Assembly (NCBI GenBank): GCA_035712365.1
Contig: DASTAW010000017.1
Span: 1 to 58,038, forward strand
Source: Terriglobia bacterium
GTDB lineage: Bacteria > Acidobacteriota > Terriglobia > UBA7540
Direction of reading: 5' to 3'
DNA length: 58,038 bases
Both the position numbers and the translations under genes were made by a program. The notes beneath the pieces are model-generated. The model saw only the letters and a program-made list of their open reading frames with translations. It was not told the DNA's origin and did not search any database. How positions within the stretch are numbered: the first letter of the stretch is position 1; each line of letters starts with the position of its first letter. This document shows positions 25,374 through 34,027 of this stretch, piece after piece.

Positions 25374-26984
25374 TCACTCGTTTGAGTTTTTCCGCGCGGC
25401 TGGATCGTGCGAGCCCGCGAGAGTTGTGTCGCCCTTCTTTTCCTTCCCCTTTAGCTGCTGAAAAAGGCGCATTTGCTCCATACCTTCTTCCTGACGGCCC
25501 ATGCGGAGATAGGCCCGAGCCAGGGCGTAGTGCGCGCCGCTCGGTTTCGGGTCGAGCTTCACCGCCAATTCGAGTTCCGGCAGGGCCCTCCCGGTGTCGC
25601 CCTTGGTCAACTCAAGGTTGCCAAGCAGATAGTGCGCTTCAGCGAGCGATGGATCAAGAGTAAGCGCCTTCCTCAGCAAAGCTATGGCCCGATCTTCGAT
25701 CTTGCTTCCGTTGGCGCCGCGGTAGGTCAGCAGCATCCTGCCATACTGCAAGTAGAGGTCGGGATCTTTGGGGAAGTAGCTGATGATCCTCTCAAACGTG
25801 GCCTCCGCCTCATCAATTCTTCCGTCATCCACCTGGGCAGAGGCGAGCCCGAGCAGCGATTGCTGGTCCTTCGGATTCAGTTCCACAGCCTGCGCATAAG
25901 TTTTTTCAGCAGCCTTCAATTCACCCAATTTATATTGGGCAAGGCCAAGAAACCGGTAGGCCTTGTACGAGTGGGGAGCTACCTGGACGGCTTTCCGAGC
26001 GGCAACCAGCGCGCCGTTGTAGCGATTGTCGTGCAACAGCATCAGGCCCACGTCCAGATAATTGGACTCGCGCGAAGGATCGAGGCCGATGGCCCTGTCC
26101 ATAAGCGCCACCGCCTGCTTGACGTGGTCCTGTTTAAATTCGCACCAGGCCATCAGGTCGTCGATATCTGAGGTCTCGTGTCCGGCATCCAGCAGACGTT
26201 GAAGCGTCGCCCGGCTCTCCCTAAAGTGGCCGGCGTGGTATTGGGCGAGTGCAATGTTATACCCGAGACTCGCTTTGTCGGGATAGGTCGCCTCAATTGA
26301 CCGGAACAAATGTTCCGCCAGGTCATAATCGCCCGCCTGGTCTGCAACTTGCCCTCCCAGGAAAATCCCTTCAGGTCCCTCCGAATGATTTTCGAGCCCC
26401 CGAAGGACCTCCCGTGCTTTCTCCGATTTTCCGGTCTGATAATAACAGCGGGCTAGCGCCACCTGGGCTTTGGAATGCTTCTGCACTTCCTGTGGCACGG
26501 ATTCGAGAAGCGGGAGGGCCGTGTGATAGTCCTTGAGTTCTTCATCCACCATTCCCAGCAGAAGCGTGGATGTGGTTTCGCCCGGCTCCGCCTTCAGTAT
26601 CCGCTCCAGGTTCTGCCTGGCTGCCTGAAACTGCCCCATTTGGAACTGGTTTGAGGCAAGGTTACGGCGCGTCCGCACGTCCAGAGGGTTGAGGCGCAGC
26701 GCTTTTTCAAGATAAGAAGTTGATTCGGGGAGCTTCTGCTCCATGCCCAGCACCGCCCCAAGAAAAGCAAGACAGGCAGGATCGTCAGGGGTGAGCTTGG
26801 CTGCCTGGCGCAATTCCGCCTCGGCATTTTTCAAATCGCCTTGCTGGACCAGTGCCGTTGCGTGCGCCACATGCTGCTGTGCATCAGCAAGGTTATTGGG
26901 CAAAGTGTGAGCGGCTTGCGCCCAGAAACAGAGATAAAGGGCTAGAATGGCGTAGATAAGACGCGAGGTTGGCACTCTTCCCAT
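25374..26984 (-). CDS. Exported TPR-repeat protein
   Basis: Protein of 536 residues made almost entirely of tetratricopeptide repeats after a signal peptide (LIYAILALYLCFWAQAAHTL). About 12 TPR units can be followed from residue 35 to 515, for example LKNAEAELRQAAKLTPDDPA, SYLEKALRLNPLDVRTRRNL, KAAEKTYAQAVELNPKDQQS and LRKALTLDPSLAEAHYLLGN. The C terminus is charged (KGKEKKGDTT). Such proteins are scaffolds for complexes at the membrane. Here it sits 155 bp downstream of the TonB receptor gene and upstream of two hydrolase-like genes, so it may organise the uptake machinery in place of SusD-like proteins. That role is inference from context. Confidence 0.85.
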   Translation of the reverse strand: MGRVPTSRLIYAILALYLCFWAQAAHTLPNNLADAQQHVAHATALVQQGDLKNAEAELRQAAKLTPDDPACLAFLGAVLGMEQKLPESTSYLEKALRLNPLDVRTRRNLASNQFQMGQFQAARQNLERILKAEPGETTSTLLLGMVDEELKDYHTALPLLESVPQEVQKHSKAQVALARCYYQTGKSEKAREVLRGLENHSEGPEGIFLGGQVADQAGDYDLAEHLFRSIEATYPDKASLGYNIALAQYHAGHFRESRATLQRLLDAGHETSDIDDLMAWCEFKQDHVKQAVALMDRAIGLDPSRESNYLDVGLMLLHDNRYNGALVAARKAVQVAPHSYKAYRFLGLAQYKLGELKAAEKTYAQAVELNPKDQQSLLGLASAQVDDGRIDEAEATFERIISYFPKDPDLYLQYGRMLLTYRGANGSKIEDRAIALLRKALTLDPSLAEAHYLLGNLELTKGDTGRALPELELAVKLDPKPSGAHYALARAYLRMGRQEEGMEQMRLFQQLKGKEKKGDTTLAGSHDPAARKNSNE

Positions 26985-27139
26985 TCCGAGCCTCTGACCA
27001 GATATTCAGAATAGCGGGGATTGATTTCAGGTCAAAGACACTTATCAAAAACCTTCGCGAGAGAGGCAAGATGCGCGAAATCGCCTGGCCTGGCTGCTGC
27101 GAAAGAGGCTTGGCTGGATAACCAGCCAAGCCTGACCTT

Positions 27140-30100
27140 TCAGAACACAAAATGGATGCCGATCTGGCCGTGTCGAGGCTGGTTCTCCTGGTAGAAGATA
27201 CCACCGAATCCATCAGCACCATAGCCGGTCCCATCGTTCGTATTCGCCGCAGGAGCCCCGAACCGAGGATTGTTCAGGGAGTTGAAGAAATCGCCTCGCA
27301 CTTCAATAAACATGTTCTCCCTGATGCGGAATTGCTTGGCGATCGAGAGGTCAAGATTGGCGATGCCCGGCACTCGGCAGTTCGATAAGTATCGCGGCGC
27401 AGTGCCGTCCATCTGGTCTGCCGGGTGCGAGAAGGCACTATTGTTAAAATAACTCGCCGTTCCATTGGCAATATTGTCGAGGCTCGCGCCGCTGCACGGG
27501 TTGCCAATCAAATTGGGGCGCTGGTGGCCGTCGGCCACAAGCAGGTTCGAGTCATCCACAGAAATAGGCTGCCCGGTCTGGAAAGTGACGAACGGGGTAA
27601 GTTTCCATCCGCCAACCACTCCATCGAGCACTCTGTTCATATTCGAGCCAAATCGCTGCCCGTGCCCGACGGGCAAGTCATAGATCACTGCGAAGGTCAG
27701 ACGCTGCGGCGTGTCATTGGCGCTGACACTCTTCTCCAGCGCAAGATTGGTGTAGTCCTGCGGAGAACCGACGAACCCAATGCCTGCGCCACCGCCACCA
27801 CCGATCCAGGCGTTGCCTCCGGCATCGGAGTTATCGAGGAACTTCGAGAACGTATAGTTACCCACAAATGACAAGCCCTTCGCTGCCCGTTTTTCAAAAC
27901 GCACCTGGAGAGCATGGTAGCTGCTGTTGGCAACAAAAAGCGGGAAGCCGGTGAAACCTCCGTCGAATTGCGGGTAAGGACGCAACAGGTTGATCTGAGG
28001 AATTGTATCATTGTTATAGATCGAACCAGGGGCATCGAAAATCTGAGTTGGCCCCGGCTGGAAAAGGTAAGCGAAAGGATTCGGCACCAGGTTCGCCAAT
28101 CCGGTCGATCCATACTTCACTCGGTTCGCCGCGTTAATAAAGTCGCGGTTCTCCGTGGAGTAGTTCCACGGCAGATGAGTGCCGCGGTTCCCCACGTAGT
28201 CCACTTCCAGCATCGTGTTGCCCCACTGGTGCTGGATGCCAGCATTCCACTGGTAAATTTCGCCCGTTCTGAAGGTGTCGCTTCCATGATTCTCGGCATA
28301 GTAACCCCAAAGGCTGAGTGGTCCATACTTCCCCTGCTGGGGAAGGTTGAAGCCAAGGGGAAAAGGATTTCCCATGGTTGCGAGCTGAGTGATTCCGCCA
28401 TCCAGGGATGAGGGAGAGCTGGCATCGGACTGCCAGGCGCCTCCGCCGTATTGCCAGTTGGTGGCGAAGCTCATCCCATGGTACAGTCCCGCGCCTGCGT
28501 GAATAACAGTGTTTCCGGTAAGCCGGTAAGCAAAGCTGAGGCGCGGCCCGAGGTCAAAAATAGAAGCGTTCGCGTGCCGGTTGTGGGGTCCGGCAAGAAT
28601 CATGGTTCCCGTAAGCGGGCCCACCCCTGGAACGGTGATTCCCGAGGGGCACGAGAAACAGCTGAACATGTTGCGGTCTTGCCGCTCGCTATATGGAACC
28701 GTCCATTCCCAGCGCAGTCCCGCCCCAACCGTCAGGCGGGAAGTTGCCTTCCAGTCGTCCTGCACAAACACAGCGCCGACGGACGATTTGTTGGACACGT
28801 GAGGACGCAGCGCGAAGCCACCGTTGCCATACCAGCCCAGCAGCAACGAGGCCACGCTGCTGCCCTGGGAAAAGTCAGGGCTGAAGACGCTCTGCATGGT
28901 CTCTCCCTGTCCGAACGAAAAAGACCCGGAGGTTGTGTCCGGCTGGAAGAAGTTGTTAAGGAAGATCCGTTCCTCGCCGCCGAACTTGAGGCTGTGATTC
29001 CCGTACATCTTCGTAGCTACGGAATCGAACATCCACTGCGTATCGCCTTCCACGGTGTCCGTACAGCAGCCATTGTTGGACGCAAGAGTTGCATAGTTAT
29101 CGAGCGAGATGGTGGGGAAATGGATCTCTCGGTACCAGACGTTGTTAATCATGCTCTCGGGAAAGCCTATGCTCAAGGGATCTACTGTTACCAATGCCTG
29201 CTCGGGATAGTTATCACGGATTACTCCCACCCGGTTGACCCAGAGCAGGGTGGGGCTTACGGTCCAGGTATCCTCCAGAGCCACGTCGTGCGTGATGGCT
29301 TTTGAGACTACGGGTGTCAGGAAGTCATCCGGAGTGTTGGTCGAGCCATGGCTCATGCTGAACCGGCCCGTCAGGCGATTGGCCGCCGAGAAGTTTTGGT
29401 CAATCTTGAGGTCCATCTGCCAGGATGGACTCGTTTCAATCAGCTTATCGGAGAAATTGCCCAGATGCCCGGGCCCTACACCGGCGTCCGTTGGCTGTGG
29501 GTAAAGGTTAACCAGTTGCGCGGCGATGGGGTCGACGCAGGTGGGCTTGGGAGCGCAGAGGTTTGTGGCGCCCATAGGAATCATGTTGTTAGCAAATGGT
29601 TGGCGCACATAATCTCCACTTCCATCAGGAGCAACTTGGTATGGATTGAAGATCTGCCTCAGACTCCCGTCATCATTGAATGATTGTGAGAAGTCCCCTT
29701 GCCGCTCGAGCAGAGTTGGAACCGTTTTATTCACAACGATGGGGGAGTTGTTGCGAAACCGCTCGTAGTCGAAGAAGAAGAAGGTCTTGTCCTTTACGAT
29801 CGGCCCACCAACCGATCCTCCGTACTGATCGTGAGTGTATTGGCCCTTGGTCCCGCCACCCTGGTTGGTGAAAAAATCGTTCGCATCCAGGCCTGGCCGG
29901 CGGAAAAACCAGTACCCGCTACCATGGAACTTGTTGGTGCCTGATTTGGTAACGACGTTGACCACCGTGCCGCCGTTATTTCCGTACTCGGCGGACATAT
30001 TGTTATTTTGCAATCTGAATTCCTGTAAAGCGTCGACGTCGGGCATGTAGCCCACGTCCGTGTTGCCGCCCTCGCCACCCTCAGGCCGCGTCGCCAGCAC

Positions 30101-30769
30101 TCCATCCAGCCTGAACTCCGCCGTGCCGTATCGCTGCCCGTTCGAGGCAAATACGGTGCCGCCCAGCATGTCCGCCGAGGCGCCCGAAACCTGGGTGACG
30201 CCTCCGGAAAGGTATGAGAGGTTCGCGATATTCCGGTCCAGCAAAGGCAAACTCTGGATGTACTGATTGTTGACGGTTGTGCCTAATGCCGCACTCACCG
30301 TATTCAGCAGCGGCGCCGCGCCCGTGACTTCCACGATCTGCTGCGTGCTCCCGACTTGCAATGTGACGTCCTGGTCCGTCTGGGTTCCGATTCGTAGCTC
30401 CATCGACGGGAAAACCCAAGTTTTGAAGCCGGCCTTTTCCACCTTCAAGCGGTAAATCCCCGGCTTGAGATAGTTGAAGATATAAAGACCGGCGCTGTCG
30501 GTTCGCGCTCCGGTCTGCACCTGTGTTGCAATTGCTGTCGCGGTGACCGCCGCATCCGGAATGACGGCCCCGGTGGGGTCTTTGACAGTTCCGCGCAGCA
30601 ATGCTGTGTCTGTCCCCTGGGCCCACCCGGCAACAGGCTGCAGGGCGCAGATTGCCAGCCCTGCCAATATGCAGCTTGCCAGAGCGAAATAGGAAACAGG
30701 GCCCCGGAATTTAAGAAGGAAGTTTACTGCACGCCTGGGGTCGGTGGTTGAAAAGTAGCTCGCCCGCAT
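27140..30769 (-). CDS. TonB-dependent receptor, Oar-like, with carboxypeptidase regulatory domain
   Basis: Outer-membrane transporter of 1,209 residues, the usual size for acidobacterial Oar/CarboxypepD-reg receptors. The ATG at 30769 follows AAGGAGGG. A signal peptide with a long N region (cleavage near GWA|QG, about residue 51) precedes a CarboxypepD_reg-like beta-sandwich (about 55-145: RGTVKDPTGAVIPDAAVTAT, GLYIFNYLKPGIYRLKVEKA). The plug domain (about 150-270) has EYGNNGGTVVNVVTKSGTNK followed by WFFRRPGLDANDFF. The barrel of about 900 residues ends in an aromatic strand (GQIGIHFVF), as required for BAM insertion. There is no SusD partner gene. Such receptors import large oligosaccharides or peptides; the TPR protein and hydrolase-like genes downstream point to glycans. 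Confidence 0.92.
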   Translation of the reverse strand: MRASYFSTTDPRRAVNFLLKFRGPVSYFALASCILAGLAICALQPVAGWAQGTDTALLRGTVKDPTGAVIPDAAVTATAIATQVQTGARTDSAGLYIFNYLKPGIYRLKVEKAGFKTWVFPSMELRIGTQTDQDVTLQVGSTQQIVEVTGAAPLLNTVSAALGTTVNNQYIQSLPLLDRNIANLSYLSGGVTQVSGASADMLGGTVFASNGQRYGTAEFRLDGVLATRPEGGEGGNTDVGYMPDVDALQEFRLQNNNMSAEYGNNGGTVVNVVTKSGTNKFHGSGYWFFRRPGLDANDFFTNQGGGTKGQYTHDQYGGSVGGPIVKDKTFFFFDYERFRNNSPIVVNKTVPTLLERQGDFSQSFNDDGSLRQIFNPYQVAPDGSGDYVRQPFANNMIPMGATNLCAPKPTCVDPIAAQLVNLYPQPTDAGVGPGHLGNFSDKLIETSPSWQMDLKIDQNFSAANRLTGRFSMSHGSTNTPDDFLTPVVSKAITHDVALEDTWTVSPTLLWVNRVGVIRDNYPEQALVTVDPLSIGFPESMINNVWYREIHFPTISLDNYATLASNNGCCTDTVEGDTQWMFDSVATKMYGNHSLKFGGEERIFLNNFFQPDTTSGSFSFGQGETMQSVFSPDFSQGSSVASLLLGWYGNGGFALRPHVSNKSSVGAVFVQDDWKATSRLTVGAGLRWEWTVPYSERQDRNMFSCFSCPSGITVPGVGPLTGTMILAGPHNRHANASIFDLGPRLSFAYRLTGNTVIHAGAGLYHGMSFATNWQYGGGAWQSDASSPSSLDGGITQLATMGNPFPLGFNLPQQGKYGPLSLWGYYAENHGSDTFRTGEIYQWNAGIQHQWGNTMLEVDYVGNRGTHLPWNYSTENRDFINAANRVKYGSTGLANLVPNPFAYLFQPGPTQIFDAPGSIYNNDTIPQINLLRPYPQFDGGFTGFPLFVANSSYHALQVRFEKRAAKGLSFVGNYTFSKFLDNSDAGGNAWIGGGGGAGIGFVGSPQDYTNLALEKSVSANDTPQRLTFAVIYDLPVGHGQRFGSNMNRVLDGVVGGWKLTPFVTFQTGQPISVDDSNLLVADGHQRPNLIGNPCSGASLDNIANGTASYFNNSAFSHPADQMDGTAPRYLSNCRVPGIANLDLSIAKQFRIRENMFIEVRGDFFNSLNNPRFGAPAANTNDGTGYGADGFGGIFYQENQPRHGQIGIHFVF

Positions 30770-30899
30770 TTTTCCCTCCTTGAGGAGTTCAGACCCGACG
30801 ACTCAGACAATCACAACGAATAACAGGACCCACTCATCGCGCAAGAACTGAATTGGGGAATGTACCTATCTAAGCCTCTATAACACCTGTATGTGGGCA

Positions 30900-30928
30900 G
30901 TTCTAACGCGAAGGCATTACTTTGTCAA
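30900..30928 (-). promoter_or_regulatory. Sigma70-type promoter for the TonB receptor gene
   Basis: On the minus strand, a perfect TTGACA (30928-30923) and TAGAAC (30905-30900, four of six) are separated by 17 bp. Transcription would begin near 30893, giving a leader of about 120 bases before the start at 30769. The rest of the 368-bp gap (30770-31137) holds no gene. Confidence 0.5.
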
Positions 30929-31137
30929 GGATTTTTTCTATTGTTTTCGATTTGGAAACTAATCGTAAGGCAGGAGGAGCTTTCGTTTGGCTGAGGAACA
31001 TCATTGATTATCACCAGTCTGTCTGGTTGATGGCGGTAACCTGGAAAGGAAACGTAAGCCGTGCCGGGAGCGTCTGGGTGGTCAAAGCCAGGATCGTCGG
31101 TCTCTGATCGACGGCGCTTTATTCACGAGTGAAGCCT

Positions 31138-33174
31138 CTACTCGAGCCACACGACCGCACCCTTATCGATCACGGGCACGACAACGCGAAGCCGTTCGCC
31201 ACTCCGTTCGACGGGAAGATTTCGGGCCTTCCCCAGGAAAGGCAAAACAAATGCTCTGCTCCCCGTATCTGGAGGGAAGAAGATCTCGACGTTCTTTTCC
31301 GGAATCTGCGTTGCATTTTGCCGCGGCCGGAGGCCTTTGAAGTTGGCAAGGAAGACATGGGCCTTGCCATCCACCCGCGCCGTCTGGGCCGTGACGAAAG
31401 GTGATGCGTTAATCTGTACGGGCAAATTGACTTTGAGAGCCCCAATGGCATTCGTGTCGAATTCATGCCTCAGCGACTGGAAACTCCGCCCGGTGGCCGT
31501 ACCTTGGGAAGCGGCCTGGCTGAACTCCTTGCCCAATGTCTGCCAATACGCGCGTCCTGGGCACTCGGGGAGGTAGACGTATCCTCCCCCGGCAGCGCCG
31601 CTTGATCTTTCGCCCGAATTCCGGATTCCAAGAAAATGGTGGAGCGCATTGGACGGGCGAACCTGGCCGCCTTCATCGCACTGGCCAGACTGGCCCGAAA
31701 CAATAAGCTTGCCTCCGGACCTGGCGTGGGATTCCAGGGCCTTAATTTCCACGTCGCTCAGGCAGCGCGCGTCCGGCAAGGCAAGGATCGGCCCGCGAAA
31801 ATCAGCCAGGGTCCTCGGTGTGACAATCTGAAATTCTAGATGGGAATGCATCAGCAACGCCATGGTCCCGAAGTAGGAATCGAGGAATTCTTCCGCAAAG
31901 TAGTCCCGCGTGCGCGGCGAGAAATAGACGCCAATCGGGTGAATAGGCGTCCGCGAATTATAAAACGTCGTGTCGTGTTGCTCGATCCAGGCGAAAATCT
32001 TCTTTCGCATTGCGATGTCATTCGAGCCCGACATCACGTGGCCATGGACGTCCCAGCAATTTGTACCCGCCATGAGCTGTGCAGAAAACAGGTTCTGCAT
32101 CTCCTCGCCGGGGCTGACGCCCTTCTCGCCGTCCCACGAATAGCTGAGCATCCAGGTCGGTTTTTTGCCGGCAAAGGCGCGAAAGCTGTACATGCCGATC
32201 ATGAAGTGCAGCCAGTCGAGCGACGTCTTCCTCGAAGCGTTCCCTACTCCACTCCATTCATACTCGTGAGCAATCAGGTCGATCACGTCGTAAAGTTGAT
32301 AAACATCTGAGCCAACCCGCACGGCCTCGAATTCAATACCCGGATAGATTTCCGCTATGGTCACGCCTTTCGGGTTCACTGATTTGAAGTTGTCCCCGAC
32401 TTCCTTCATGAACTCGGTAATCGTGGTGATGCGGAAATCCACCCAGCGGCGAAAATTAGCATCGGAGAAATCGCCCAGCTTCAGGCCGGTCATGGCATTC
32501 AACCCGGTGCGCTTCTTGAACTCGGCCACCGTGTACTTGTCGAAGCTGGCCCAGGTCTTCTCCCAGCCGGTAAAATGCGTCATCCAGTAGGGGATATCCA
32601 CGTAGATGCCGTCGATGCCCGTGGCCGCAATCTGGCGGACGTGTTCCATGTAAATCTTGCGCCACTCGGGAACATAGGGGCTGACCCAGACATCCTCATC
32701 GCCCTTCCGGATCCAGAAGGCCGTGCCTCCCCCAAACAGCGCCGGCTCGCCCGTGATCTTCCTCTGGACCCAGTCAGGATGGTCCTTGTAGAGGGAGTGC
32801 TTTACGGTGGCGGCGTTCGCAGTGATGCACTCGAATCCCGCAACGTAGACAAAGGCATAATTGCCCGCGGCGTGCGCTTTCTCAGCCACTGCTTTGATCG
32901 CCTTCAGCTTTTCGGCTGGATCGAGAAAACTCTCATAGCGTCCCTCGATGTCATTGTCAGTCTCAATGCCGAAGACGTGCGTCTCCGTCGCTTCCCGGAC
33001 GATCTCGTCAACTCGGTCCAGCCTGAGGGAGTTGCCCGATATGCGGACATAATTAATCCAGGGTAAAGGTTTTGACGAACTGCCGGCCTGCGCTGCCGCC
33101 AGTTGACGCGGCTTGCAAATGACCACAGCTATACCGGCCAACTGGGCTTGAAGGAACCCGCGACGTGAAATCAT
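31138..33174 (-). CDS. Tat-exported putative glycoside hydrolase-like protein C (GHL6-like with GATase-like domain)
   Basis: Exported protein of 678 residues. ATG 33174 is chosen over TTG 33180 because AAGGAGA is then 7 bases away. The Tat-like signal is ISRRGFLQAQLAGIAVVICK. A TIM barrel (about 40-400) resembles hypothetical glycosyl hydrolase 6: AAGNYAFVYVAGFECI, HPDWVQRKITGEPALFGGGT, GIDGIYVDIPYWMTHFTGWE (candidate catalytic Asp after DGI) and MLSYSWDG. A second domain (about 440-540: LADFRGPILALPDARCLSDV, GGKLIVSGQSGQ) resembles the GATase-1-like trimerisation domain of GH42-type beta-galactosidases. A short beta-sandwich ends the protein. It lies upstream of the TonB receptor gene on the same strand but is separated by that gene's own promoter. 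Confidence 0.78.
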   Translation of the reverse strand: MISRRGFLQAQLAGIAVVICKPRQLAAAQAGSSSKPLPWINYVRISGNSLRLDRVDEIVREATETHVFGIETDNDIEGRYESFLDPAEKLKAIKAVAEKAHAAGNYAFVYVAGFECITANAATVKHSLYKDHPDWVQRKITGEPALFGGGTAFWIRKGDEDVWVSPYVPEWRKIYMEHVRQIAATGIDGIYVDIPYWMTHFTGWEKTWASFDKYTVAEFKKRTGLNAMTGLKLGDFSDANFRRWVDFRITTITEFMKEVGDNFKSVNPKGVTIAEIYPGIEFEAVRVGSDVYQLYDVIDLIAHEYEWSGVGNASRKTSLDWLHFMIGMYSFRAFAGKKPTWMLSYSWDGEKGVSPGEEMQNLFSAQLMAGTNCWDVHGHVMSGSNDIAMRKKIFAWIEQHDTTFYNSRTPIHPIGVYFSPRTRDYFAEEFLDSYFGTMALLMHSHLEFQIVTPRTLADFRGPILALPDARCLSDVEIKALESHARSGGKLIVSGQSGQCDEGGQVRPSNALHHFLGIRNSGERSSGAAGGGYVYLPECPGRAYWQTLGKEFSQAASQGTATGRSFQSLRHEFDTNAIGALKVNLPVQINASPFVTAQTARVDGKAHVFLANFKGLRPRQNATQIPEKNVEIFFPPDTGSRAFVLPFLGKARNLPVERSGERLRVVVPVIDKGAVVWLE

Positions 33175-33462
33175 GTTCAATCTCCTTGTGGGTCACGAAT
33201 CTTAGCAGCAACTGTTTCCGTTTTCCAGTCCCCCAAATTCGGAGGCAGTCTCGTGTGCGAAGTGCTGGGAAGAATAGACCGGCGGAAAAATCGTTCAGGC
33301 TGGAGTCAGAACACGCAGAGATCGCGCACGACGAGATAGGCCCGGCAATCGCACGGCGTGTCCACACAGGTTGTTCGGTGATGGTGGCCGCAAGGGTCGG
33401 TAACCGCGGCCTGGCGGCCCTGACTGCTGATGAAGGCCGTCCGATTTGCTTTGGGGAATGCT

Positions 33463-33741
33463 TCAACGGCGGGAATCGTCCGGCCCGGTGGGGACTATCC
33501 GCCTCACCCATTCGCCGGCGCGTGCTTTGGCGGAATCGGACCGGCGAGTGAGCGAGGGGAACAGGTCACGCAGTTTTTGCAGAAGCCTGCGTGCCCATAC
33601 ATATTCCGCCGAGAGGACCGTAATTCCGAGCAGAAGGAACGGCAGGCCTGGAAGGATGGGAAGCAAAAGGCCCAATACGCCCAGGGAAACAAGGCTCCAT
33701 CCCGCAGCCAGACCCAGTAATCGTTTAAATCTTCTCGTCAC
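33463..33741 (-). CDS. Small membrane protein, PGPGW/DUF454-like
   Basis: Membrane protein of 92 residues starting at GTG 33741. Two closely spaced hydrophobic helices (LLGLAAGWSLVSLGVLGLLL and LPGLPFLLLGITVLSAEYVW) are joined by the short PILPGLPF turn typical of the YbaN/DUF454 and PGPGW groups. A basic, amphipathic C-terminal region follows (RRLLQKLRDLFPSLTRR). The function of these families is not established. The SD is weak (GCAGG). It is divergent from the GT87 gene and has no obvious operon partner. Confidence 0.65.
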   Translation of the reverse strand: MTRRFKRLLGLAAGWSLVSLGVLGLLLPILPGLPFLLLGITVLSAEYVWARRLLQKLRDLFPSLTRRSDSAKARAGEWVRRIVPTGPDDSRR

Positions 33742-34027
33742 GAGATTGGAACCTGCACGCCCGTCATCTCAATTATATATCCAGTTCCATCGGAGTGGTT
33801 GGGCGAGGCTTCCGGGATTTGCATCCTCGGCTTCGGGAAGCTGTTTTCCGCGTTCTTTCCGCTAATCACCACCGGCAGGGCCGACTTGGACGCCGGCACT
33901 AGCACCCTGCAAGCCAGTGTTGCAGGCCGGTATCGCACATAGCGTGCCCTGGACACACCACCCGCCAACAAGCATTTTGCTGCCCATTGACACCCTGGTG
34001 ACAAATTCTGAAGGCTGGTCTTCTAGT

